From NCBI RefSeq assembly GCF_023703325.1, contig NZ_JAMQGM010000043.1, positions 1-64,000 of the forward strand: a stretch of DNA of 64,000 nt, in the 5' to 3' direction. A program made the position numbers and the translations under genes. Below are positions 16,260-25,628 of this stretch, piece by piece (the stretch's first letter is position 1; each line of letters opens with the position of its first letter). The notes below the pieces were generated by a model. That model was not told the origin of the DNA. It did not search any database and was given only the letters and a program-made list of their open reading frames with translations. This DNA is from Streptomyces meridianus. GTDB taxonomy: Bacteria > Actinomycetota > Actinomycetes > Streptomycetales > Streptomycetaceae.

Positions 16260-17470
16260 ACGTCCAAGAACTGGTGCGTGACACGTTTCAGGACTGGTCG
16301 CAGGAGGAGGTGCGGCCCTCCCCCGATCTCGCCGACCGGGTGCTGCGGGCTCGGCGCCGTCGCAGGGCGCGCGGCTTCGCCGCTGTGGCGGCGGCCCTCG
16401 TCGCTGTCGTCGTCACGGCGGCAGCGCTGCCGGCACTGACCGGCCGAACCGACCGGGTTCGGCCCGCCTCCTTCGCGGAGACCGTGCTGGCTCACCCCGA
16501 CCAGTCGCCGCCCCGTGAGCTGATCGCCGCGGGCGACATCGCCGTCTCGGCATTCTCCGGTACCAAGTGGGTCGAGCAGTCCAACGGGGACAAAGTGCTG
16601 ACCCGGGCCTGGCAGGTGCACAACCCCGCCACCGGGCGCTACGAGCGGACCGAATGGGCCTGGCTCGACGTGGCGCCCGGGTTGGAGACCGCGGCCGTCC
16701 TGGAGGGTGAGTTGCCCGCCCGGCGCATCGGGCTGCTCGACACGTCGACGGGGAAGGTGGACCGCTGGATCGAGGTCGACCGCGGCTTGGCTTCCGTGGA
16801 GTGGTCGCCGGACGGCAAGCGGCTGCTTGCCACCACGTACAGCAAGAACCCGGACCGCTTCTCGCACGATAAGCCGATGAACGTCAACGGTAAGGAAGAG
16901 CCCGGGCCGGTGCAGAGCAGAACGGGCTTCTACGTCCTCGACGTGGCCTCCGGGAACGCGGAGTGGACCGAGCGGCCGTTCGATCGGGACAGGAGCGGAT
17001 TCCCGGGCAACGCCCGCGAGGATTTCGCATGGAGCCACGACGGTTCGCTGGTCTGGGCGCCGAGCATGTACGCACCGGGACGGATCTTCTATGACCTCGA
17101 CGGCAGGAGGATGCCCGCCCCGAAGGCCGAGAAGCACGTGGGCTACCCCGAGGCCGGGCTGTCTCCTGACGGCCGCCGCGTCGCGGGCGACTTCGCAGGA
17201 GCGGACGACGGCATCAACTCGTGGGTGCTGGACGCGGCCACCGGTCGCAGGGTCGAAGTCGTTCCCGGCCAGCAGCTGCTTGCCTGGGCGGACGACAGCC
17301 ACCTGATCGCGTGGGGCTGCGACCCCAAGAGGTGCTCCGGCAGGGGAGAGTTCCGCAACCAGTTGCTGGTCGTCTCCCTCACGAGCAAGAAGGTGATCCC
17401 GCTCTCCGGCTTTCGGAAGGCCGCTGCCGACGGCGAGGGCCGGTGGACGCCCGTCTTCAGCCGGAAGTGA
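16256..17470 (+). CDS. Membrane-anchored beta-propeller protein, candidate partner of the sigma factor
   Basis: 404 residues. A ~38-residue cytoplasmic N-terminus ending in RARRRRRARG leads into one transmembrane helix (residues ~40-61). The rest is extracytoplasmic with repeating blades (GLASVEWSPDGKRLLATTYS, AWSHDGSLVWAPS, AGLSPDGRRVAGDFAG), resembling TolB/WD40-like propellers. The N-terminus lacks the HxxxCxxC zinc anti-sigma motif, so if it is the anti-sigma factor it belongs to another type. It overlaps the sigma gene by 4 nt, which argues for a functional pair sensing the cell exterior. A 14-bp hairpin follows the stop. Confidence 0.75.
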   Translation: MNVQELVRDTFQDWSQEEVRPSPDLADRVLRARRRRRARGFAAVAAALVAVVVTAAALPALTGRTDRVRPASFAETVLAHPDQSPPRELIAAGDIAVSAFSGTKWVEQSNGDKVLTRAWQVHNPATGRYERTEWAWLDVAPGLETAAVLEGELPARRIGLLDTSTGKVDRWIEVDRGLASVEWSPDGKRLLATTYSKNPDRFSHDKPMNVNGKEEPGPVQSRTGFYVLDVASGNAEWTERPFDRDRSGFPGNAREDFAWSHDGSLVWAPSMYAPGRIFYDLDGRRMPAPKAEKHVGYPEAGLSPDGRRVAGDFAGADDGINSWVLDAATGRRVEVVPGQQLLAWADDSHLIAWGCDPKRCSGRGEFRNQLLVVSLTSKKVIPLSGFRKAAADGEGRWTPVFSRK

Positions 17471-17484
17471 GGACGGTTCGACGG

Positions 17485-17516
17485 GTCCGGGCGGCTGCGC
17501 GTGCAGCCGCCCGGAC
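17485..17516 (+). terminator. Terminator hairpin after the sigma/beta-propeller operon
   Basis: GTCCGGGCGGCTGC at 17485-17498 pairs perfectly with GCAGCCGCCCGGAC at 17503-17516 across a 4-nt loop, 15 bp after the stop. The rest of 17517-17947 shows no gene or further repeat I can support, apart from the ribosome site of the next gene. Confidence 0.75.
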
Positions 17517-17947
17517 GTCCTCGCCACAGATCCGGCTGGTACCGGATGGAGGCATGAGTCGGCCGGTGGCCGAACCTGTCGTCCGCCGCATGCACGGATT
17601 GCGCACATCGACGGTTCCGGGCGGGAATCCGGCCCGAACCGTCGCCGGCCGAACCAGACGGTGGGAAGCCCCACTGTGCTCCGGGTCGGTGGGTGCGGTG
17701 ATGCGCATCGGCACGGGCGGCTCCGTCCATGAGTGCGGGGTGGGCCGGAGACCCCGACCACCGCGGACTCCCCTGCCTCGAACGCCATTCCTCCGTGCCC
17801 GACCGTGAGGCCGGACCGGCGAAACCGGTCGGCCCTGCCACAGCGGTGCGCCGCAGCGCGGCAGCACGGCCGCGGAGCGCGGCGCAACCGTCGGGGCGCG
17901 CCACGAGTCTTCCAGTGCAGGAGGATCCGACCGCAGGGGGACAGATC

Positions 17948-18571
17948 ATGCGTGCGACGCTCAATGGCACCACCGGGCTCGGGGTGCTGGCCGCCACCAC
18001 CGCGCTGACCGTGGCAGCCGTCGGAACGGCGACGGCCCGGTCGGAGGCCGCTCCGGCACCGGCCTTCCTGGCCACGGGCGAACTGCCACCGGACCCGGCT
18101 TCGGACTGGAACGCGGGCGAGGTGACCGCGGGCCTCCCGGAGGTGCCCGTGTTCTGCCTCGAGGACGCCCTGCCCGAGCGGCGCGCCTCCCACCGGCAGT
18201 TCTGGACCGACCTCGACACCAACGCCGTGCAGGTCACCGTCGTGACCCGGAGCGACAGCGCGGCACGCCGGCTGGCCGCCATGGCGGAGTCGTCGGTCCG
18301 CAACTGCGCCCGCGACTGGGAGCAGCAGGTCCCCGGAGGCACCGCGGAGTGGCGGGACTTCGGGACGATGTCCGTGGAGGAGGGCGCGCACGTCTACGGT
18401 GTCGGGATCTCCAACCCGGAGACCGCGGACGACGTCCACCTCTTCGGCGTGGGCCGGGACGGACACACGGTCACCGTCGTCCGCTGGGGCCGAATGGGGA
18501 CGTTCGAGCAGGCCGATCCCGCGGCTTTCCGGGCCACCACGCGCACGGCTGTGGACAAGCTGTACGACTGA
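17948..18571 (+). CDS. Secreted protein of unknown function
   Basis: 207 residues. A signal peptide-like start (MRATLNGTTGLGVLAATTALTVAAVGTATA) is followed by a mature domain with two Cys (FCLED and NCARD). The C-terminal segment DDVHLFGVGRDGHTVTVVRWG and the tail FRATTRTAVDKLYD resemble Streptomyces secreted proteins I know only as hypothetical. GGGGGA lies 6-11 nt before the ATG. It is separated from the sigma operon by a terminator and 430 bp, so it is probably its own transcript. No function proposed. Confidence 0.7.
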   Translation: MRATLNGTTGLGVLAATTALTVAAVGTATARSEAAPAPAFLATGELPPDPASDWNAGEVTAGLPEVPVFCLEDALPERRASHRQFWTDLDTNAVQVTVVTRSDSAARRLAAMAESSVRNCARDWEQQVPGGTAEWRDFGTMSVEEGAHVYGVGISNPETADDVHLFGVGRDGHTVTVVRWGRMGTFEQADPAAFRATTRTAVDKLYD

Positions 18572-19047
18572 CCTGACGGACCGTGCGCCGGGCCGGACGC
18601 TGTTGCTGAGAACGCCGACCCGGTTCGTACCGTGGCAGGTTGCTGCTCGGTTCGGTCATGCCGACACGGTGCCGGGGGCGGCCCGGAGGGCTCGGTGACT
18701 CCCCGGGACGCGGGGAGCTTCGTGCCGTCCCGGCCGAGCCTCTCCCTGCGGGACCGGGGACACGTCATGGCTCACACGCAGTGCCACGTCCGGATCGCTC
18801 GCTGCTCCGGCAGCAGTCGTCCGTCGCCAACGGCGGGCAGGCACTGCCCGTGGCTGCTGCGCACCCTGGCCCCGGGGGCCGCGGCGGCGGACGGCACCCG
18901 ACCGCCGTCCGGCCGGTGCCGCAGGCGGTGTTTACGCGGTGGCGTTCCACCGCTACGGTGCAGCAGGTTCCCGGTTTCCACGTCCGGGATCCGTTCACCG
19001 GCTGCAGGCGCGTGCCGCCGGCTCCCACCCCTCGTGAAGGAGCCGCC
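18572..19047. other. 476-bp gap upstream of the isoamylase gene
   Basis: I see no convincing gene here. Overlapping open frames lack coding character. A weak 5-bp dyad (CTGCT/AGCAG around 18802-18816) and the ribosome site AAGGAG at 19037-19042 are the only features. I did not find a recognisable MalR-type TTGCAA operator. Confidence 0.5.
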
Positions 19048-21396
19048 GTGCGTCCGTTCCGTCCCGCCCGGGCCAGAGCCCGGCTCGTGCCGTTCCTGCT
19101 CGCCGCGGTACTGGGCGCCCTCCTGGCCGTACCGGGGCTCCCGCCGCTTCCGACCGCCGCCGCAGCCGCCGCGCCGGGAGATCTCGGCGCCCGCTACTCC
19201 GACGACGGCACCGGCATCACGTTCCGCGTGCACTCCTCGGCCGCCACCCGCATCGCCCTGTACGTCTACAGCACCGCGTCCGGCAGCCAGGAAAAGGCGA
19301 GTTACCTGCTGACGAAGGACACCTCGACCGGTGTCTGGTCGGCCACGGTCACGGTCCAGGAGCTCCAGCAGAAGGGCGTCACCGGAACCGTCTACTACGG
19401 CTACCGGGCCTGGGGCCCCAACTGGCCTTGGGATCCGGCCTGGACGAAGGGCTCGTCGGCCGGATTCCTCTCGGACGTCGACAGCACCGGCAACCGTTTC
19501 AACCCGAACAAGCTGCTGAGCGATCCCTATGCACGGGAGCTCAGCCACGATCCGCTCACCCCGTCGCAGACTGCGGGGGACGTCTACGGCACCGGCCCGC
19601 AGTACCGGACCCGGGACAGCGGAGCGGTCGCCCCCAAGGGCATCGTCCTGCCCGACGGCACCGCGTCCACCGGCACCAAGCCCACCCGTGCACTCAAGGA
19701 CGACGTGGTCTACGAGGTCCACGTGAAGGGTCTGACCGCGAACGACCCGGGCATCCCCGCCTCCGCCCGGGGCACCTACCGGGGAGCCGCGCTCAAGGCC
19801 GCCGATCTGGCCGCCCTCGGGGTCACCGCCGTCGAGTTCCTGCCGGTCCAGGAGACGCAGAACGACACCAACGACGTGGATCCCACCAGCACCTCCGGGG
19901 ACAACTACTGGGGCTACTCGACCCTCGACTACTTCGCTCCCGACCGGCGTTACTCCTCGGACCGGAGTCCCGGCGGGCCCACACGCGAGTTCCAGGCCAT
20001 GGTGAAGGCCTACCACGACGCGGGCATCAAGGTGTTCACGGACGTCGTCTACAACCACACCGGCGAGGGAGGCCCCTGGAACGCAAACGACAAGAACACC
20101 TACAGTCTGCTGTCACTGCGCGGCCTGGACAACCCGACGTACTACTCACTGACGTCCGACCGGCAGAGCCCCTGGGACAACACGGGTGTCGGCGGGAACG
20201 TGAACACCTACAACCCGGTCACCCGGAGCCTCATCACCGACTCCCTGGCGTACTGGAAGGGAACCCTCGGGGTCGACGGTTTCCGCTTCGACCTGGCCCC
20301 GGTCCTGGGCAACACCTGCCAGCACGGCTGCTTCCAGTACAGCAGGACCGATCCCGCCACGGCGCTCAACAGCATCACCGCGAGGATGCCCGCGCGTCCG
20401 GCCGGGGGCGGCAGCGGTACCGACTGGATCGCCGAACCCTGGGCCCTGGGCAGCGGGACGTATCAGGTGGGCAACTTCCCCGCCGGCTGGTCGGAATGGA
20501 ACGACCAGTTCCGTGACACGGTCCGTCGCGACCAGAACAAACTGGGCGTGGAGAACGTCACGCCGGGGCAGTTGGCCAACCGGTTCGCCGGCTCCTCCGA
20601 CCTCTACGAGGACGACGGCCGCGCGCCGTTCAATTCCGTCAACTTCGTAGTCGCCCACGACGGTTTCACCCTCGCCGACCTCTACTCCTGCAACAGCAAG
20701 AACAACGGCCAGGCCTGGCCGTACGGGCCCTCCGACGGAGGATCCGACAACAACCTCTCGTGGGATCAGGGCGGCAGTGCCGCCAACCGACGGCAGGCGG
20801 CCCGCAACGGGTTCGCCCTGCTCATGCTGTCGGCCGGGACGCCCATGATGACCGGTGGTGACGAGTACCTGCGATCCCTGAAGTGCAACAACAATCCCTA
20901 CAACCTGGACTCGCCGGCCAACTGGCTGAGCACGTCCTGGAGTGGCGACCAGGCCACGTTCCGCACCTTCGCCCAGCGTCTGATCGCCTTCCGCAAGGCG
21001 CACCCGTCCCTGCGCCCGGCGGGCTTCTACAAGGCCTCCGACACCAACGGCAACGGCCTCGCACAGGTGAGCTGGTTCACCGCCGGAGGCGGGGCCCCCG
21101 ACGACGCCTACTGGACGAGCGCCTCGGAGCACGCCCTCGGCTGGCGCCTCGACGGCAGCGAGTTCGGGGACTCGGCGAGCGCGCTGTACGTCGGCTACAA
21201 CGGCTGGTCGGGAGATGTCGACTTCACGCTCCCCTCGCCCGGGACGGGCAAGCAGTGGTACCGCGTCACCGACACCGCCGCCTGGGCCGAGGGAACCGGG
21301 CAGGTCGCAACTCCCGGGAACGAGGCCCTCATCGGTGGCACGGGCACGGTCTACCGGCTGCACGGCCGCTCCGCGCTCGTACTGATCGCCAAGTAG
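19048..21396 (+). CDS. Secreted isoamylase/glycogen-debranching enzyme, GH13
   Basis: 782 residues. An N-terminal signal peptide (Arg-rich start, hydrophobic run, AAAAAA before APGDLG) shows secretion. A CBM48-like domain follows (residues ~55-190), then the GH13 barrel: YEVHVKGLT, VVYNHTGEG, nucleophile Asp415 in DGFRFDLAP, acid Glu463 in WIAEPW and Asp538 in VAHDGFT, then a C-terminal beta domain. It hydrolyses alpha-1,6 branch points of amylopectin or glycogen outside the cell. The GTG at 19048 follows AAGGAG. No sugar transporter or regulator adjoins it. Confidence 0.9.
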   Translation: MRPFRPARARARLVPFLLAAVLGALLAVPGLPPLPTAAAAAAPGDLGARYSDDGTGITFRVHSSAATRIALYVYSTASGSQEKASYLLTKDTSTGVWSATVTVQELQQKGVTGTVYYGYRAWGPNWPWDPAWTKGSSAGFLSDVDSTGNRFNPNKLLSDPYARELSHDPLTPSQTAGDVYGTGPQYRTRDSGAVAPKGIVLPDGTASTGTKPTRALKDDVVYEVHVKGLTANDPGIPASARGTYRGAALKAADLAALGVTAVEFLPVQETQNDTNDVDPTSTSGDNYWGYSTLDYFAPDRRYSSDRSPGGPTREFQAMVKAYHDAGIKVFTDVVYNHTGEGGPWNANDKNTYSLLSLRGLDNPTYYSLTSDRQSPWDNTGVGGNVNTYNPVTRSLITDSLAYWKGTLGVDGFRFDLAPVLGNTCQHGCFQYSRTDPATALNSITARMPARPAGGGSGTDWIAEPWALGSGTYQVGNFPAGWSEWNDQFRDTVRRDQNKLGVENVTPGQLANRFAGSSDLYEDDGRAPFNSVNFVVAHDGFTLADLYSCNSKNNGQAWPYGPSDGGSDNNLSWDQGGSAANRRQAARNGFALLMLSAGTPMMTGGDEYLRSLKCNNNPYNLDSPANWLSTSWSGDQATFRTFAQRLIAFRKAHPSLRPAGFYKASDTNGNGLAQVSWFTAGGGAPDDAYWTSASEHALGWRLDGSEFGDSASALYVGYNGWSGDVDFTLPSPGTGKQWYRVTDTAAWAEGTGQVATPGNEALIGGTGTVYRLHGRSALVLIAK

Positions 21397-21530
21397 GCCC
21401 TCGGCGGCGAGCCCCCGGGCGGCGAGGACACCGTCCAGGGGCCTGCTGCCGGGTGGACGCGGCCGGAAACCACCGTGATCGCCGCGTGGTGGCCCGATGG
21501 CCCGGTGTGCCCCGGCGCGTCCCGCGGAGG

Positions 21531-22772
21531 TCAGCCGCCGAGGCCGGCCATGACCTCGCGCGCCGCCCGGGTCCCCGAGGCGAGCGCACCCTGCACCGAT
21601 CCCGTCGCCCGATGGTCGCCGCACACATACCGGCCCGGTGCGAAACGGGTCGTCCGGCTCAGCGGCCACGGGGGCGTCATCGCCGGCAGCGCGCCCTCCA
21701 CCGTGTACGTACCGATCAGCTCCCAGGAACCGGTGCCGGTTCCGTAGGCGTCACCGAGGTGACCGCGCACCTCCCCCTCACGCCCCGGCGCGTCCGGCCC
21801 CAGCACGGATGTGGAGACCAGCGACCGGTTCACCGGCGCGTACGAGGGCGCCACCTGGCTCGGCACACAGCTGTTGAGGAAGCGTCTGCGGCTGTCGACG
21901 AGCAGGGTGGGTTCGCCCAGCGGCGGGCCGTCGGTCGCGTGGTAATAGGTGGTGACGGTGCGGGGGGCCGGCACCGTCAGCCCGGGCAGGAGGTTCGCCG
22001 CCGTGCGCTGGTCCGTTGCCACGACGACGGCACGGGCGGTGCGCTCGCCGCCGTCCTCGAGAACCGCGGTTCCGTCGTCGACGGCGCGCACCGGGCTCTC
22101 CAGCGAGACCGTTCCGGGTGGCAGCCCGGCAGCGAGTTGCGCGGGGACGGCGCCGATTCCGTCCGCCGGAAGACACAGGGTGCCACGGGCCATGCTGCGC
22201 CACACCAGGTGGAAGAACCGCGCGGAGGTCTCGAGTTCGTCCTCCAGGAACACCCCCGACAGGAACGGACGCAACAGGGCGTCGATCGCGGCCTCGGAAA
22301 CACCGGCGGCCGCCAGGTCGGTCCTGGTCGTCCGGTCCGGCCGCCTCTTGAGGGCGGCCACCGGCCCCAGCATGTCGCGTGCGGTGAGGAGTCCGAGTGC
22401 CGCCGCGTCACGGCCGGTCAGGAGCCGGCCCGGCAGGAGGCCGGCAGCGGCGCCCGGACGCCGGGTGGGGTCGGCGACCAGCAGGCGACGGCCCTCCCGA
22501 TGCAGCAGGATTCCCGGGGTGAAGGGCCGCAGCCGCAGGTCCCGTAGCGAGAGCCGTCTTTTCACCTGCGGGTAGGCGGTGTTGAAAACCTGGAAGCCCC
22601 GGTCGAGGAGGAAGCCCTTCCGGCGGTCGGTCCGCATCCTTCCGCCCACGCCGTCCGAGGCTTCGAGAACGTTCACCCGCAGCCCGGCCCGGGTCAGGTC
22701 CAGGGCACAGGCGAGCCCGGCAAGCCCGGCGCCGACCACCAGTACGTCGCAACTCCCGGGCGTTCCCCGCAT
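21531..22772 (-). CDS. FAD-dependent amine oxidase/desaturase-like oxidoreductase
   Basis: 413 residues. The N-terminal Rossmann motif VVGAGLAGLACALDLTRAG binds ADP of FAD, followed by EASDGVGGRMRTD typical of flavin amine oxidase and phytoene-desaturase-like proteins. The C-terminal FAD motif is GRYVCGDHRATGSVQGALASG. No signal peptide or membrane helix. The substrate is unclear: relatives include protoporphyrinogen oxidase-like and carotenoid desaturase-like enzymes, but no pathway partners lie nearby. The ATG at 22772 has GGGAG upstream. 147 bp separate it from the phosphatase gene, on the same strand. Confidence 0.82.
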   Translation of the reverse strand: MRGTPGSCDVLVVGAGLAGLACALDLTRAGLRVNVLEASDGVGGRMRTDRRKGFLLDRGFQVFNTAYPQVKRRLSLRDLRLRPFTPGILLHREGRRLLVADPTRRPGAAAGLLPGRLLTGRDAAALGLLTARDMLGPVAALKRRPDRTTRTDLAAAGVSEAAIDALLRPFLSGVFLEDELETSARFFHLVWRSMARGTLCLPADGIGAVPAQLAAGLPPGTVSLESPVRAVDDGTAVLEDGGERTARAVVVATDQRTAANLLPGLTVPAPRTVTTYYHATDGPPLGEPTLLVDSRRRFLNSCVPSQVAPSYAPVNRSLVSTSVLGPDAPGREGEVRGHLGDAYGTGTGSWELIGTYTVEGALPAMTPPWPLSRTTRFAPGRYVCGDHRATGSVQGALASGTRAAREVMAGLGG

Positions 22773-22919
22773 GATTCGCTCCCGTGTGTGGCGTAGGCCG
22801 GACTCGAGCCGGAGGTGCGGAAATGGTCGCACGCACCGAAGCGGATGCCGCCGATCCGGCAGGGGTCGGCGCACGCGTGTCGGCACCGCTGCCGAGGCCG
22901 CGCCGGAACACCCGACGCC

Positions 22920-25322
22920 TCAGCCGGCCAGTGGCAATTCGAACCACACCACCTTGCCGGAACGAACGGACCGCGCGCCCCACCCCCGGGCGATGCCGTC
23001 GACCACCGCCAGCCCGCGCCCCTTTTCGTCCAGTTCTGTCACATGCGCCCGGTGCGGAAGGCGTTCGTCGTCGTCCGAGACCTCGACCACCAGCGTCTCT
23101 CCCTTGGCCATCTGGATCTCGATGTCCCCGCGGGCGTGCCGGACCGCGTTCGTGACCAGTTCGCTCATCAGCAGCTGGGCCGTGTCCATCAGGGCTTCCA
23201 GACCCCAGTCACGCATCGCCCGTCCGACCAGCTCTCGTGCGCGGGGCGCGGATCCGGGGACGGGAGGCACGGTCCAGCGGGCGGATCGGTGATCGGGCAC
23301 GGCCGGCGCCCGGGCCATCAGCACCGCGAGATCGTCATCGTTGATGCCGTTCTCGAGGGCGGCGACCGTGTCGTCGCACACCTGCTGCACCGAGAGGCCG
23401 GAAGGCACCGGCGCCGCGAGGGCCGCTCGCAACGCCTCGATGCCGACGTCGATGTCCCGGCTTCGGCGCTCCACCAGTCCGTCGGTGTAGAGCACGAGGA
23501 TGCTGTCCTCGGGCAGCTCCAGATCCACGACGGTGAACTCCGGTCCGCCGAGCCCCGTGCCGAGGGGCATCCCGGGATCCACCCGGGCCACCTCCGTGGT
23601 CCGGTCGGAGTACCGCAGGACCGGCGGAGGGTGACCCGCATTCGCGATGCTGCACCGGCGGGTCACGGTGTTGTACACGGCGTATACACAGGTCGCGTGG
23701 TCCATCGCCGGGTTGTTCTCGACGATGCCGTCCAGCCGGACGAAGAGGTCCACCGGATCCAGGTCGAGTTCGGCCAGCGTGTGCATCGCCGTGCGCAACT
23801 GACCCATACCGGCCGCGGCATGGATGTCGTGGCCCATCATGTCGCCGACGACCAGGGCGACCCGGTGGCCGGAGAGCGGAATCACGTCGAACCAGTCCCC
23901 GCCCACTCTGGCCGAACTGCCGGTGGACCAGTAGTGGTAGGCGATGTCGAGTCCCGGCCGCCCGGCAACGTCCTTCGCGTCCGGAAGCATGTTGCGCTGG
24001 AGTGCGATCGCGACCCGTCGCTCTTCGTCGTACAGGCGCGCGTTGTCGAGACTGATGGCGGTCCGGGTCGCCAGTTCCTCGGCGACCTTGACGTCGTCCG
24101 CGTCGAGCGGCTCCCGTTCGGTGGAACGGGCGAACGCGACGAAGCCGAGACACCGCCCGCGGGCTTTCAGCGGAGCCAGGATCAGGGAACCCGGGCCACG
24201 GGCCGGGGACAGACCGACTGTCCCGTCGTCGGGGGCGAGTTCCGCCAAGGTCCGGGAGGTCAGAACCCGGCTTCGCCAGGCACGCCCCGTGCACACGACC
24301 TCGTGCACCGGCGATCCGACGGGGTGCATCCGCTCCCTGCCGGAGACCGTGAAGAGCAGTCGGGCTACGGGGTCGTCCAGCACGCTCCGCGCCGCGATGC
24401 GCAACGTCGGCACCGGTTCGCCGGCGGGACGATGGCGCCCGCTCTCGAGGAATTCCCGGCGGAGTTCCACGATCGCCGCGTCGGCGAACTCCGGGACGGC
24501 GAAATCGGTCAGCTCGCGTGCCGTCTCGGCCATGCCCAGGCTGGTTCCCACCTCGGTTCCGGCCTGGTTGACCAGAGAGAGGCGCTGGCGCACGGCCGAG
24601 GCGTCCAGCAGGGCGGTCTCCCGCTCCGTCACGTCGAAGATCATCCCGCCCAGGCCCAGCACCTGGTTCTCATTCCCCGTCAGACGGAAGAAGGAGACGG
24701 ACCAGACCCTGTCGCGGTCCGGCCGCCCCTCGGTGCGGCAGGCGATCAGGAGGTTGCGCAGCGACTCGCCCGTCTCCAGCACCCTTCGCAACCGCTTCTC
24801 GTACTCCCCGCCGTCGGCGGCGCGCACCAGCTCCCCCACGCGGCGGCCGAGGTGATCCGGGGCGGGCACGCCGTTGAAATCGGCCAGCGTGTCGTTGACC
24901 AGCACGTAGCGCAGGTCGTTGTCCAGTACCCCCAGGCCGAGCGGCGATTTGCGCATCAGGGCGTCCACGAAGGCGGTCCGCACCTCGTTCGAGGAAAGCT
25001 CCTCCACGTCGGCCACCTGGCACAGCAGGGCGGGTCTCCCGGTGATCTCGCTCAGCGGCGAACAGGTCACCAGCACATCGCGTCGCGTGCCGTCACCGAG
25101 TGTCGCAGGCAGCACCGTCGTGTGGATCTCGCCTGCTGCAGCCCTGACCGACGCGTCGGCGAGCACCTCGTGGGCATCCTCGCCGAAGAGGAGCCCACAG
25201 TGCTGCCCCAGCACCTCTTCGGCCGAGCGACCGAACCACGCGGCGGCGTCGGTACCCCACGACGTGATGCGCGCACCGCCGTCGACGACGAAAGAGGCCA
25301 TCGGAACATTTCCGCATTCCAT
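22920..25322 (-). CDS. PAS-PAS-GAF-SpoIIE phosphatase with C-terminal ATPase-like domain
   Basis: 800 residues. Two PAS-like domains (residues ~8-115 and ~120-245), a GAF domain (~260-420), a PP2C/SpoIIE phosphatase domain with metal ligands in GGDWFD, GDMMGHD, YTDGLVE and NDDDLAV (~435-665), and an HATPase_c anti-sigma-kinase-like domain (~690-800; SELVTNAVRH, DEKGRGLAVVDG). Such fusions tune anti-sigma/anti-anti-sigma cascades: the phosphatase releases an STAS partner and the kinase-like end can phosphorylate it. Signals would be sensed through PAS/GAF in the cytoplasm. The start at 25322 is tentative; 25301 is possible. Confidence 0.88.
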   Translation of the reverse strand: MECGNVPMASFVVDGGARITSWGTDAAAWFGRSAEEVLGQHCGLLFGEDAHEVLADASVRAAAGEIHTTVLPATLGDGTRRDVLVTCSPLSEITGRPALLCQVADVEELSSNEVRTAFVDALMRKSPLGLGVLDNDLRYVLVNDTLADFNGVPAPDHLGRRVGELVRAADGGEYEKRLRRVLETGESLRNLLIACRTEGRPDRDRVWSVSFFRLTGNENQVLGLGGMIFDVTERETALLDASAVRQRLSLVNQAGTEVGTSLGMAETARELTDFAVPEFADAAIVELRREFLESGRHRPAGEPVPTLRIAARSVLDDPVARLLFTVSGRERMHPVGSPVHEVVCTGRAWRSRVLTSRTLAELAPDDGTVGLSPARGPGSLILAPLKARGRCLGFVAFARSTEREPLDADDVKVAEELATRTAISLDNARLYDEERRVAIALQRNMLPDAKDVAGRPGLDIAYHYWSTGSSARVGGDWFDVIPLSGHRVALVVGDMMGHDIHAAAGMGQLRTAMHTLAELDLDPVDLFVRLDGIVENNPAMDHATCVYAVYNTVTRRCSIANAGHPPPVLRYSDRTTEVARVDPGMPLGTGLGGPEFTVVDLELPEDSILVLYTDGLVERRSRDIDVGIEALRAALAAPVPSGLSVQQVCDDTVAALENGINDDDLAVLMARAPAVPDHRSARWTVPPVPGSAPRARELVGRAMRDWGLEALMDTAQLLMSELVTNAVRHARGDIEIQMAKGETLVVEVSDDDERLPHRAHVTELDEKGRGLAVVDGIARGWGARSVRSGKVVWFELPLAG

Positions 25323-25583
25323 GGACGAATTGCTTGTCGTTCCGAGTGTATGGGCCGATCAACGCTCACGCCCGACGACGTCACCGGCGCTGCGCCGGCC
25401 TGGTCACCGGGCCCGTGGGGCCCGTTTCACGATCGAGCCGGAGCGGCGCACCGGGATGAGCTGCGCCGGAGTGGAGACCCCACGTCACACGCTGCTCAGC
25501 GGCCCGCCGATCGCCGCCGGCACCGTCGGGGGCCCTACCGGCCGACATGACGACGGACACAGCGACGAAATGCGGGTCGCTCG
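25323..25583. other. Gap between the phosphatase gene and the aminopeptidase terminator
   Basis: Contains the promoter region of the phosphatase gene. The sequence around 25320-25360 is less GC-rich than its surroundings, as expected for a promoter. No gene or strong repeat is seen. Confidence 0.4.
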
Positions 25584-25619
25584 GCCGTGCCCCTGCCGGA
25601 CCACCGGCAGGGGCACGGC
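25584..25619 (-). terminator. Strong hairpin after the aminopeptidase P gene, end of the minus-strand operon
   Basis: GCCGTGCCCCTGCCGG at 25584-25599 pairs perfectly with its complement at 25604-25619 around a 4-nt loop ACCA, 9 bp beyond the stop at 25629. A 16-bp GC stem is a strong Streptomyces-type terminator and marks the likely 3' end of the long minus-strand transcript from 35.2 kb. Confidence 0.78.
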
Positions 25620-25628
25620 TTGGATGCC

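Noticed and set aside
22815..25550. A 911-residue plus-strand open frame
   Set aside because: Complete shadow of the SpoIIE phosphatase gene.
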